A stretch of DNA of 64,000 nucleotides from an uncultured Muribaculaceae bacterium (GTDB lineage: Bacteria > Bacteroidota > Bacteroidia > Bacteroidales > Muribaculaceae): assembly GCA_910587915.1 (NCBI GenBank), contig CAJUOB010000002.1, positions 1 through 64,000 on the forward strand. The letters run 5' to 3'. How positions within the stretch are numbered: the first letter of the stretch is position 1; each line of letters opens with the position of its first letter. The position numbers and the translations under genes are program-made. The notes below the pieces were generated by a model. That model did not search any database and was not told the DNA's origin. It saw only the letters and a list, made by a program, of their open reading frames with translations. Shown piece by piece: positions 1-7,159 of the stretch.

Positions 1-56
1 ACACTCCAAAACATGGAACCCACACGTTAACTTATATTATTAAACAACCTCTAAAC

Positions 57-1943
57 TCAGCGCACCATTACACGTGCGGTATAAGATCCTGCCCGGACAA
101 TCAATACTCCACGCGCAGGAGCAGTGACAACCGACTCTCCTTCCGGTAAGTCATAGCGTCCACGCAGCATGCCGGCGACATCATATATCTCCATAGCCAC
201 ATCCACCGGAGTGTTAACAATGATATTACCACCATCCACGCGCATCGAGAATGTAGCGCCTGCTATATCCTCCACACCGGCAGCGCCCGACATCGGCACT
301 TTGCAAGGCTCCGACTCCTGCGAATACACAGTCGGTCCCCACACGCCGTCCTCGCCAAGCGACCACGACCATGCCTTAACGGTATATACGAACGAATCGC
401 CCTGGCCAAATTCAAGACCGTCGAATTCATACGATGTCACTGCTTCGTCGCCGATATGCATGGCGCGTTCATCAACAGTATTGAACACACCCACATTTTC
501 AGTAATGCATTCACCGGCATGTATATCCTGGCTTATCACGATATCATCGAAAAGAAGCTTGTCGTCGCCATCGAAATAGAACTTCAATACAGTATCGGCC
601 GACCCGTTGGCAAACTGTAGAGCGAAAGTCTCTTTCTTGGCAGTAAGTTTATAAGACTCCTTCACACCGTCGCACTCCACTGTCACAGTATTGCCTTTGA
701 CTCCTACCACGCTCAGCTTCACATTGAAGTGTCCTCCGGCTCTCGAAAGGTCAAGCGAGGGGGATGTCAGCACACCGACTCCCTCATATTTTTTCCAGTA
801 ATTATCGATTCCGAATTTTCCCTCGGCCATAACTGCCGTAGCAGGTTCTTTCCAGCCGGCCATATTGGTGTAGTCATCGAGATTATAATAGAATGGTACT
901 GCATAGTCGGGATAGTCGGCATATCCTGTACACTTGTTGAAATCCTCGTGAAGCACCACAAACTCCTCGTCGGCCACCGCCACATGTTTGCGAATAAGAG
1001 TCACGATATATCCCATAGCGCGGAACACCGGTTCCCAGTTGGCAGTGAAGCCATGTTCTTTGATATCGCTTGCCGGAAGAGTCACCGGGCGCTCAAGCGA
1101 CGACAACGGCACATACACCTCGTACGGCTCGGACTCCTCCGATGTATAGCGGTCGTTCACACTCCGCACCGTGTAGAAATACTTCTTTCCTTTCTCAGTG
1201 CCCTCCACCGTATACTCACAGCCGCTCACAGGCACATCTTTCACCACATAGTCGCGGTTCTTGTCTGCATCGATACTGAATGCCGACAGAAGGTAGCCCG
1301 TAGCAAGAGGCACTGCATTCCAGTTGGCCGTAAACTGTTCATAAGTCACATTTTTGGCAAAATGAGTTATAGGCGGCATAAGCCCCTCATATGTCTGCAC
1401 GATTTCGAAATCATCGAGAAGCCAGTCGTCGCCATCCGATGCAATCTGCATATAGGCAAGATGATTGCCATAGCCCGGATGCGCCAACGCTATCTCATAT
1501 GTCTTCCAGTCCGATGAAATTTCAACAACTGCTGCATCCAGCGAATTTGTCGTATAGGGATCATACACTTCTATATGAACCTTAGCACCATCGGTATCTA
1601 TCGATTTAGCACGAAAACGGAGCGTGAAATTTCCACCGTCGAGTCGCACGTCGGCATACGGTGTGTGCAGGTAGCCCTGCACGCTGTTCTGGTCCTGAGG
1701 GAAATGAAGCACAGCCACACATCCACCTGCCTGATGAAGACCTCGGCCATTCCACTGCACTCCGTTAGTGAGCGAGGGATCAACCTGACCGCCCGACGAA
1801 ACCTCTACGGCATCGGGAGCGCTCTCACTACCGGCTGAGAATGCATCGAAATTTTCGGAGAATACCACCGCACGCTCCGCAGCAACCGCCGGAAAGCATA
1901 AACCCACCAACAGCAACGAAAAAAAGAGTAAATTTTTCCTCAT
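57..1943 (-). CDS. Secreted fibronectin type III protein with C-terminal sorting-like domain
   Basis: Exported protein of 628 residues, probably cell-surface or secreted; substrate unknown. Residues 1-22 are a clear signal peptide (MRKN start, hydrophobic core, cut near AVAA). Two jelly-roll-like beta modules follow (about 25-185 and 330-480), each ending in a DDF/DDI strand (LLDDFEIV, LLFDDIVI). Between and after them lie fibronectin type III modules marked by the paired motifs FTANWNAVPLATGY and FTANWEPVFRAMGY. The last 70 residues (MEIYDVAGMLRGRYDLPEG onward) resemble the beta-rich C-terminal domain used by the type IX secretion system in Bacteroidetes. The arrangement resembles choice-of-anchor/FN3 proteins, but no catalytic residues stand out. 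It faces the repeat block and no operon partner is visible in the window. Confidence 0.75.
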   Translation of the reverse strand: MRKNLLFFSLLLVGLCFPAVAAERAVVFSENFDAFSAGSESAPDAVEVSSGGQVDPSLTNGVQWNGRGLHQAGGCVAVLHFPQDQNSVQGYLHTPYADVRLDGGNFTLRFRAKSIDTDGAKVHIEVYDPYTTNSLDAAVVEISSDWKTYEIALAHPGYGNHLAYMQIASDGDDWLLDDFEIVQTYEGLMPPITHFAKNVTYEQFTANWNAVPLATGYLLSAFSIDADKNRDYVVKDVPVSGCEYTVEGTEKGKKYFYTVRSVNDRYTSEESEPYEVYVPLSSLERPVTLPASDIKEHGFTANWEPVFRAMGYIVTLIRKHVAVADEEFVVLHEDFNKCTGYADYPDYAVPFYYNLDDYTNMAGWKEPATAVMAEGKFGIDNYWKKYEGVGVLTSPSLDLSRAGGHFNVKLSVVGVKGNTVTVECDGVKESYKLTAKKETFALQFANGSADTVLKFYFDGDDKLLFDDIVISQDIHAGECITENVGVFNTVDERAMHIGDEAVTSYEFDGLEFGQGDSFVYTVKAWSWSLGEDGVWGPTVYSQESEPCKVPMSGAAGVEDIAGATFSMRVDGGNIIVNTPVDVAMEIYDVAGMLRGRYDLPEGESVVTAPARGVLIVRAGSYTARVMVR

Positions 1944-2039
1944 ATAAAAAAGATATTAGCTTGTCACAGGAAATGATACGCAAAAATAGAATAAGTATAC
2001 AGTAAAACCAAATTTATTTAGCGTTACTTTCGCATCCCC

Positions 2040-2456
2040 CTTGGCTATGAACTGCCCGCATAGCGGCCCAATGGTCTTTGCTATGGATTGGCCGCATCGC
2101 GGCCCACACAGCAGTAGGCCACTGCAAGCGCGCCGTAGGTGCGCGCAGCTGTGGTTTCGTGTGGTTTCGCTTATCTCGCGCCCCATAGGGGTGCCACCAC
2201 TGATAACGGTGATATACTATGGATTGGCCGCATCGCGGCCCACACAGCTGTGGTTTCGTGTGATTTTCGCTTATCTCGCGCCCCGTAGGGGTGCCACCAC
2301 TGATAGCGGTGATATACAATGGCTTGGCCGCATAGTGGCCAACACAGCAGTAGGCCACTGCAAGCGCGCCGTAGGTGCGCGCAGCTGTGGATTCGTGTGA
2401 TTTCGCTTATCTCGCGCCCCGTAGGGGTGCCACCACTGATGGCGGTGATATGCTAC
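2040..2456. repeat. Cluster of palindromic repeat units (family A)
   Basis: Three units of about 95-135 bp stand in tandem after a partial one. Each has a hairpin core GGCCGCATCGCGGCC (2090-2104, 2226-2240; variant GGCCGCATAGTGGCC near 2326), a GCGCGC/GCGCGC hairpin, a CCCCGTAGGGG hairpin and a final CCACTGAT..GGTGATAT arm. The second unit lacks the internal GCGCGC hairpin segment. A further unit lies at 2832-2954. ORFs here are only translated repeats and have no coding character. Confidence 0.85.
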
Positions 2457-2466
2457 GTGTTGCGGC

Positions 2467-2510
2467 AAAAAAAGATAAAAAAATCGCCGCCCTGCATATG
2501 CAGAACGGCG
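2467..2510 (-). terminator. Terminator of first tRNA-Pro gene
   Basis: On the minus strand an 11-bp stem (2485-2510, loop ATAT, two G-U pairs) is followed by a long run of T (A-rich on plus, 2467-2484). It lies about 20 nt past the tRNA 3' end. An almost identical copy serves the second tRNA 621 bp away. Confidence 0.8.
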
Positions 2511-2528
2511 ACATTGCTTTTTCATTTG

Positions 2529-2602
2529 TCGGGGTGACTAGACTCGAACTAGCGACCTCACGCCCCCCAGACGCGTACTCTAACCAACTGAGCTACACCC
2601 CG
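2529..2602 (-). tRNA. tRNA-Pro (anticodon GGG)
   Basis: Folds as a complete 74-nt cloverleaf without encoded CCA. The acceptor stem is CGGGGTG/CACCCCG with discriminator A, the D arm is GCTC/GAGT, the anticodon stem CGCGT/GCGTG carries loop CTGGGGG (anticodon GGG), and the T arm is GCTAG-TTCGAGT-CTAGT. The C1-G72 pair fits bacterial proline tRNA. It is identical to the copy at 3150-3223. Confidence 0.95.
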
Positions 2603-2618
2603 TGTTTTTCAAAAGCGA

Positions 2619-2628
2619 TGCAAAGGTA
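2619..2628 (-). promoter_or_regulatory. Promoter -7 box of first tRNA-Pro
   Basis: TACCTTTGCA on the minus strand, matching the Bacteroidetes TAnnTTTG box, 17 nt before the tRNA 5' end. An AT-rich tract lies upstream. Confidence 0.7.
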
Positions 2629-2787
2629 GACATTTTTTTTCAACCATGCAAATTTTTTTCAAATTTACCGCCCTCAAAAAATTTACGGCCCTCTCCTTTT
2701 GATACAACAGAAGCAGTAAATCTACAACAATACCATGCAAGCACCGCATAGCGTTTTTACGTTCTGCGATTGTGGTTCGTGCATCAA

Positions 2788-2822
2788 TTAATTATATGTT
2801 ACTTTTAATTATATGTTACTTT
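2788..2822. repeat. Tandem 17-bp AT-rich repeat
   Basis: TTAATTATATGTTACTTT occurs twice with a 17-bp period directly ahead of the family A unit at 2832. The second copy continues into GTTACTTTCGC (2815-2825), a motif also found before the first repeat block at 2023-2033. Confidence 0.8.
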
Positions 2823-2831
2823 CGCCTTACA

Positions 2832-2954
2832 TTGGCTATGGATTGGCAGCATAGCGGCCCACACAGCAGTAGGCCACTGCAAGCGCGCCGTAGGTGCGCG
2901 CAGCTGTGGTTTCGTGTGATTTCGCTTATCTCGCACCCCATAGGGGTACCACCA
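2832..2954. repeat. Family A palindromic repeat unit
   Basis: A full unit nearly identical to the units in 2078-2456, with the GCGCGC hairpin present and a degenerate first hairpin (GCAGCATAGCGGCC). It belongs to the second copy of the repeat-tRNA cassette. Confidence 0.8.
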
Positions 2955-2983
2955 TCTACGCGGCATATCATCGCCATTAATTA

Positions 2984-3084
2984 GTGGCGGAGCCACGACA
3001 TCGTCCATAACCCCGAAGGGCAACCCGGGGACAGAACCCACATACACTAAATAGCCTCGGAGAGGCGATATTATGGTGCCACAC
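2984..3084. repeat. Dispersed repeat family B
   Basis: About 100 bp beginning GTGGCGGAGCCACGACATC and ending in GGCGATATTATGGTGCC. A second copy with few changes lies at 27770-27872. It contains small hairpins (GTGGCGGAGCCAC and an imperfect CCCCG..CGGGG arm). No coding content is seen. Confidence 0.8.
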
Positions 3085-3087
3085 CGC

Positions 3088-3131
3088 AAAAAAAGATAAA
3101 AAAATCGCCGCCCTGCATATGCAGAACGGCG
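3088..3131 (-). terminator. Terminator of second tRNA-Pro gene
   Basis: Same 11-bp stem and ATAT loop as the copy at 2485-2510 (here 3106-3131), followed on the minus strand by a T-rich run. The offset of exactly 621 bp shows that the whole cassette was duplicated. Confidence 0.8.
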
Positions 3132-3149
3132 AAATTGCTTTTTCATTTG

Positions 3150-3223
3150 TCGGGGTGACTAGACTCGAACTAGCGACCTCACGCCCCCCAGACGCGTACT
3201 CTAACCAACTGAGCTACACCCCG
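3150..3223 (-). tRNA. tRNA-Pro (anticodon GGG), second copy
   Basis: Sequence-identical to the tRNA at 2529-2602, with the same cloverleaf, anticodon GGG and A discriminator, and no encoded CCA. It has its own promoter and terminator, so both copies are probably expressed. Confidence 0.95.
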
Positions 3224-3239
3224 TGTTTTTCAAAAGCGA

Positions 3240-3249
3240 TGCAAAGGTA
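3240..3249 (-). promoter_or_regulatory. Promoter -7 box of second tRNA-Pro
   Basis: TACCTTTGCA on the minus strand at the same spacing from the tRNA as in the first copy. Confidence 0.7.
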
Positions 3250-3346
3250 GGCACTTTTTGAATTCCTTGCAAATTTTTATGCAAGTTTTTTTCGCCAATA
3301 AATCGAGCATCGCAACAAAACACTATAACTCAACAAGTTCCAATTA

Positions 3347-3868
3347 TCAAATTTTAAATCGGAATCCGAACTGGAACATACCCTGCGCACCGAAACCGGC
3401 TTCTCCAAACATCGCCACACTTCTGGTGAGATCCACCTGAGCGCCTATAGGCACAATCTGGAATGCACAGTACGACTTCGTGTAGTTATCGTGGCCACGA
3501 GGCTGCATATACGAAAACTCAACGCCGAGACCGAGCTTTGCATAGAGCTTCACGATGCTGTTGCCATAGTACTGATAGCGGCCATTGAACATCACTGCAT
3601 GGTAGGCAATATGGCTCGCATCGGGGCCCTTTGTGCTCGTCGACGAGAAAGTATACGACGGGCCGATCCAAATCTTGGAATTCACACGGAAATTCACACC
3701 AAGATTGAGCGCACCCCATGCAGTATTCACATGGTCCCAACTATCGTGCATGTTGGTTGCGTCCATCTGTGTGTATGCACCATACGATGCTGTGATTTCG
3801 GCTTTCTGTGCCGACATGCCAAGAGCTGCAGCTGCTGCCACGAGGCAGACGAGAAGTTTCTTTATCAT
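3347..3868 (-). CDS. Small outer-membrane beta-barrel protein
   Basis: Exported protein of 173 residues with a signal peptide (MIKKLLVCLVAAAAALGMSA, cut before QKAE). The mature part is made of alternating short strands rich in Tyr, Phe and Gly (SYGAYTQM, WIGPSYTFSS, LYAKLGLGVEFSY) and ends in the aromatic strand FQFGFRFKI, as expected for an 8-strand OmpX/OmpW-like barrel. It probably sits in the outer membrane. No partner gene is adjacent and the ligand is unknown. The ATG is well placed for the signal peptide. Confidence 0.7.
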   Translation of the reverse strand: MIKKLLVCLVAAAAALGMSAQKAEITASYGAYTQMDATNMHDSWDHVNTAWGALNLGVNFRVNSKIWIGPSYTFSSTSTKGPDASHIAYHAVMFNGRYQYYGNSIVKLYAKLGLGVEFSYMQPRGHDNYTKSYCAFQIVPIGAQVDLTRSVAMFGEAGFGAQGMFQFGFRFKI

Positions 3869-3924
3869 AATAATAGTTGAAAAATGTTTTTATGCAAAGG
3901 AAACAACCGGTCTGCCCGTATGGT

Positions 3925-5265
3925 TCAATCCGCAACACTTTCCATATAAGACGTATCCACAGCATGCCTCGGTCGGCCTACCATCACCGCCACCACAACG
4001 CATACACACAGCGCCCACGGATACACAAGGTAGCGCCACGGGGCATCCGGAGCGATGCCCGCCATACCGGTAGCTAAAAGTGTCTGTGCACCAAAGGGAA
4101 TCAGGCATTGCATTATGCAGCTCGATGTATCGAGCAACGAAGCCGCGCGGCGAGGCGCAATGCCATGCTGCCGTGCAAGATCCCGACTCAAAGACCCGGT
4201 GGTAAGTATAGCCACAGTATTATTGGCCGTGCACAGATTCACAGCCGCAGTAATAAGACACATCGCTGCCTGAGCTCCCCTGTAACCAAGCCCGGGGCGT
4301 GAGATAGCTCGGAGAAGATAGTCGATACCCCCGGCCGCCTTAACCACACCAAGCATGCCGGCAGCAAGCAAAGTAATGATTATCAACTCGCTCATGCCGG
4401 CGATTCCCGCGCCGAGCAACGACACCGTGTCGAGCACAGGCATTCCTGAAAACAGCGAGCACACCAACGCCAGAGCTATACCGCTCACAAGCACAACGAT
4501 AACATTCACGCCCCCGGCAGCCATACCTATCACAAGCAGATAAGGAGCCACAAGCAGCACATCGCTCCACGACAAGGGCTCTTCGCCAATAGCAAATACC
4601 GAGCCATATCCCACCACAGTGTACACCGCAAGTGTAATAGCGGCAGCCGGCATTGCAATGCGTAGATTCGCGCGGAACTTATCCGACATCCGGCATCCCT
4701 GCGTGCGCGTTGCCGCGATTGTAGTATCGGAAATAAACGAAAGATTATCGCCAAAGAACGCTCCTCCAAGAACAGCCGCCACAAACAGCGGCACCTCGGC
4801 TCCGGCAGCCTCGGCAAGGCTCACTACAAGAGGGGTAAGCGCCACCACAGTGCCGACCGAAGTACCTATCGACATACTTATGAGACACGCGGCCAGAAAT
4901 ATAGCCGGCAACACAAAATCAGCCGGGAATATATGCATGGTCAGACGCACTGTGGCATCGACAGCCCCCATACCCTTGGCAAGCGACGCAAACGCCCCCG
5001 CAAGTATGAATATCCATATCATATATAGTATGTTCTCGCGTCCGGCAGCTCCCGAGAAAACTTTCACACGCTCCCCCAATGGTCTACCGCGATACACCAC
5101 CATACTCCACACCGACGCAGCCACAAGAGCCACCGACACCGGCACGGCATAGAAATCGCCTATCACAATCGACGATCCCAAATATAAAGTCAGAAAAACA
5201 ATAGCCGGAGAGAGGGCGCACAGCCCTTTGAAATGTATCGAGGTAAGAAATTGCTTAAGTCGCAT
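3925..5265 (-). CDS. NhaC-family Na+/H+ antiporter
   Basis: Polytopic inner-membrane protein of 446 residues with about 11-12 hydrophobic segments. It probably exchanges sodium (or an organic cation) for protons. Family marks include the conserved MSIGTSVGTVVALTPLVV segment and the acidic FFGDNLSFISDTTIAATRTQG stretch, read here as FFGDNLSFISDTT. An in-frame TTG eight codons upstream is unlikely to be the start because it falls inside the sequence CCCTTTGCA that looks like the -7 box. The ATG at 5265 (MRLKQFLTS) is chosen. The gene is transcribed alone; the 200 bp upstream hold nothing else clear. The exact substrate cannot be told from sequence. Confidence 0.8.
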   Translation of the reverse strand: MRLKQFLTSIHFKGLCALSPAIVFLTLYLGSSIVIGDFYAVPVSVALVAASVWSMVVYRGRPLGERVKVFSGAAGRENILYMIWIFILAGAFASLAKGMGAVDATVRLTMHIFPADFVLPAIFLAACLISMSIGTSVGTVVALTPLVVSLAEAAGAEVPLFVAAVLGGAFFGDNLSFISDTTIAATRTQGCRMSDKFRANLRIAMPAAAITLAVYTVVGYGSVFAIGEEPLSWSDVLLVAPYLLVIGMAAGGVNVIVVLVSGIALALVCSLFSGMPVLDTVSLLGAGIAGMSELIIITLLAAGMLGVVKAAGGIDYLLRAISRPGLGYRGAQAAMCLITAAVNLCTANNTVAILTTGSLSRDLARQHGIAPRRAASLLDTSSCIMQCLIPFGAQTLLATGMAGIAPDAPWRYLVYPWALCVCVVVAVMVGRPRHAVDTSYMESVAD

Positions 5266-5472
5266 ATACAAATCTGAAATTCTATGCAAAGGGATATATA
5301 AAAGCGAAATTTTCCGGTAATGAGGAAAAGTCCTCTCCGATACTGTCTTTATAGCAGCGAAGAGGCCCGACGGTACACGACCATCGCCTCACACAGTATA
5401 TTTAACGGACTCTAATGCCCGAATATTGAACCCACATTAAAATTTCTGCAGCGAATCCGCACGCACATACTC

Positions 5473-5859
5473 TCACTGCACCAATTCAGCGAAGAGAGCG
5501 TCGAACTTCGCATCAAGATCCTCGGCAAGACCCGGATGCGGACGCGAAGTGGCTATACAGGCACTGCGCACGGCAGTGAGCCACCGGAAACGTTCGTGAG
5601 CCTCAAGACATCCTATAGGCGATCGGGAACCACGGGCCACATCATCGAACGATGCAAGCTGACGCTCCAGCAATCCGACATCGCACCCCGGAAATAGAGC
5701 ATCGAGACGCCCCTCATCGATATTGAACCGGCATCGCAGCCATCGACGACGTTTGCACATCATCACAAGCCCGACGTTCACAAACTCGCCGCGCTCCACA
5801 CTCGGCACATAGCGCACCAAGGCATATTCATATAAGTTTCTTTCGGGCTTCAATGGCAT
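5473..5859 (-). CDS. DUF3037 protein, partner of HipA-like kinase
   Basis: A 128-residue soluble protein of the DUF3037 family. It opens with YEYALVRYVPSVERGEFVNVG, of which ALVRYVPSVERGEFVNVG is the typical N-terminal signature. Its start overlaps the end of the upstream HipA-like gene by 32 nt, so the two are co-transcribed and probably translationally coupled. In many bacteria this small family is found next to a stand-alone HipA-like protein. Its biochemical role is not known. No membrane segment or metal motif is visible. Confidence 0.75.
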   Translation of the reverse strand: MPLKPERNLYEYALVRYVPSVERGEFVNVGLVMMCKRRRWLRCRFNIDEGRLDALFPGCDVGLLERQLASFDDVARGSRSPIGCLEAHERFRWLTAVRSACIATSRPHPGLAEDLDAKFDALFAELVQ

Positions 5860-6625
5860 GGTCTACGAATATTTTGGAGTTCGAAAGGCGTTGTTTCAGA
5901 AATGTGGCATATACCCTGCGCTGCTCCTCGGGAGCGATCTCCGGAGCAGCCTGCACAAGCCATTCCTCGGGGATGGCAGCCACAATTGCATCGAGAAAAG
6001 CGTCGTCCAGCCGGCCACGCATATACTCATCGGCCTCGGCCAGCATCGATGCTTGCGGCAACAGCGCATGGTCCTTTATATAGGCGAACGGCGACAACGA
6101 CGCCTGCTCCCACCCTGTCCAATTATGATGGAAATAGAGCGACGAGCCATGGTCTATCAGCCACAGCTCATTGTTCCACAGAAGCATATTGGTATTGCGC
6201 GCAGTGCGGTCCACATTTGTCAGAAATGCATCCAGCCACACAATCTTCGATGCTTCGAATGGGTCAGTCCGGTTCACGGTAACATCCCATGCGAATGCTC
6301 CATTGAGAAAATGAAGACCGAGATTCAGCCCCCGGCTGGCCTGAAGGAGATCCTGGATTTCCTCATCGCCCTCGGTGCGGCCGAAATCCTCGTCGAGATC
6401 CAGAAACACAAGTTCCGGCACACGAAGCCCGGCACGACGGGCCACCTCGCCACCTATAAGCTCCGATACCAGCGCTTTCGACCCATGGCCACCGCCACGG
6501 AACTTCAGCACATACCGGAAGTCGTCGGCAGCCTCGGCAAGGGCCGGCAGCGAACCGCCTTCCCTCAGCGGCATTATATAGCGCGTCACATCCTCGCGGC
6601 GCAGTTCTATTTTGTCTTTATCCAT
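5828..6625 (-). CDS. HipA-like kinase-fold protein
   Basis: A 265-residue protein related to the kinase domain of HipA. The middle carries the kinase-type residues: the catalytic loop FLTNVDRTARNTN with Asp and Asn, then the metal-binding ELWLIDHGSS (DFG equivalent). An upstream KFRGGGHGSKALVSEL segment resembles the nucleotide loop. It lacks the N-terminal HipA domain and no HipB DNA-binding antitoxin is adjacent; the partner is a DUF3037 gene instead. Two earlier in-frame starts (TTG at 6646, ATG at 6631) lie in or against a promoter-like TATCTTTGTA box, so the ATG at 6625 is preferred, with doubt. Kinase activity is an inference. Confidence 0.7.
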   Translation of the reverse strand: MDKDKIELRREDVTRYIMPLREGGSLPALAEAADDFRYVLKFRGGGHGSKALVSELIGGEVARRAGLRVPELVFLDLDEDFGRTEGDEEIQDLLQASRGLNLGLHFLNGAFAWDVTVNRTDPFEASKIVWLDAFLTNVDRTARNTNMLLWNNELWLIDHGSSLYFHHNWTGWEQASLSPFAYIKDHALLPQASMLAEADEYMRGRLDDAFLDAIVAAIPEEWLVQAAPEIAPEEQRRVYATFLKQRLSNSKIFVDHAIEARKKLI

Positions 6626-6631
6626 ATTCAT

Positions 6632-6641
6632 TACAAAGATA
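6632..6641 (-). promoter_or_regulatory. Probable promoter of hipA-like/DUF3037 pair
   Basis: TATCTTTGTA on the minus strand fits the TAnnTTTG box. It is so close to the start codons that the leader would be very short. Confidence 0.45.
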
Positions 6642-6664
6642 AACAAATTCCGGAAGTAATTTCA

Positions 6665-6674
6665 TATTTTTGCA
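6665..6674 (+). promoter_or_regulatory. crcB promoter -7 box
   Basis: TATTTTTGCA, about 21 nt before the crcB ATG and divergent from the hipA-like promoter. The leader is too short for a fluoride riboswitch. Confidence 0.7.
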
Positions 6675-6695
6675 CCCACAAAAACACAGCTCACC

Positions 6696-7073
6696 ATGCT
6701 CAAACTTTCCATATTTGTCTTTTTAGGAAGCGGACTCGGCGGAGTATGCCGTTTTCTGGCTTCGGCATATATAGGGCGTATAGCCGGTGGTGCGGGCATG
6801 TTTCCGTACGGGACATTTGCGGTGAATATCGTCGGTTGCTTTCTCATAGGTCTCATTTATGCAGCAGTCGACCGAGGCGTCCCCATGTCGCCCGAGACAA
6901 AAACATTCCTCACAGCCGGTTTCTGCGGCGGTCTCACCACCTTCTCCACCTTCTCTCACGAAAACTATCTTCTATTCCACGCCCAGGGACTCCCCACGGT
7001 AGCACTCTACACCGTCCTGTCGCTCGCCATCGGCTTTACAGCAGCGTGGTTCGGCCATGCCATCATGCGCTGA
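6696..7073 (+). CDS. crcB: Fluoride channel CrcB/FluC
   Basis: Inner-membrane fluoride exporter of 125 residues, the usual size for this family, with four membrane helices. Signature segments are GSGLGGVCRFLAS with the conserved Arg, GTFAVNIVGCFLIG with the pore Asn, and GFCGGLTTFSTFS carrying the Na+-site turn and the phenylalanines that line the pore. The family works as a dual-topology dimer. It is a single gene with its own promoter, running toward metG. Only one copy is seen here, which suits a homodimer. Confidence 0.92.
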   Translation: MLKLSIFVFLGSGLGGVCRFLASAYIGRIAGGAGMFPYGTFAVNIVGCFLIGLIYAAVDRGVPMSPETKTFLTAGFCGGLTTFSTFSHENYLLFHAQGLPTVALYTVLSLAIGFTAAWFGHAIMR

Positions 7074-7106
7074 AACCGCATGTTTGGCCAATCGCGGTTT
7101 TTTTTG

Positions 7107-7116
7107 TATTTTTGCA
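7107..7116 (+). promoter_or_regulatory. metG promoter
   Basis: TATTTTTGCA with a TTTGG element (7083-7087) about 20 bp upstream, matching the Bacteroidetes -33/-7 arrangement. The start codon is at 7160. Confidence 0.7.
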
Positions 7117-7159
7117 CTTTCAATAAACAGGCACACAAGCCTGATATAACCGACAGAAT

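Noticed and set aside
2040..2456. Possible CRISPR array
   Set aside because: Units are long, palindromic and contiguous with internal deletions; there are no regular short repeats with unique spacers and no cas genes.
6675..6695. Fluoride riboswitch before crcB
   Set aside because: Only about 21 nt lie between the promoter box and the ATG, too short for the motif.
5858..7126. A 422-codon plus-strand frame across the hipA-like and crcB genes
   Set aside because: It crosses two genes with clear protein families and a divergent promoter region.
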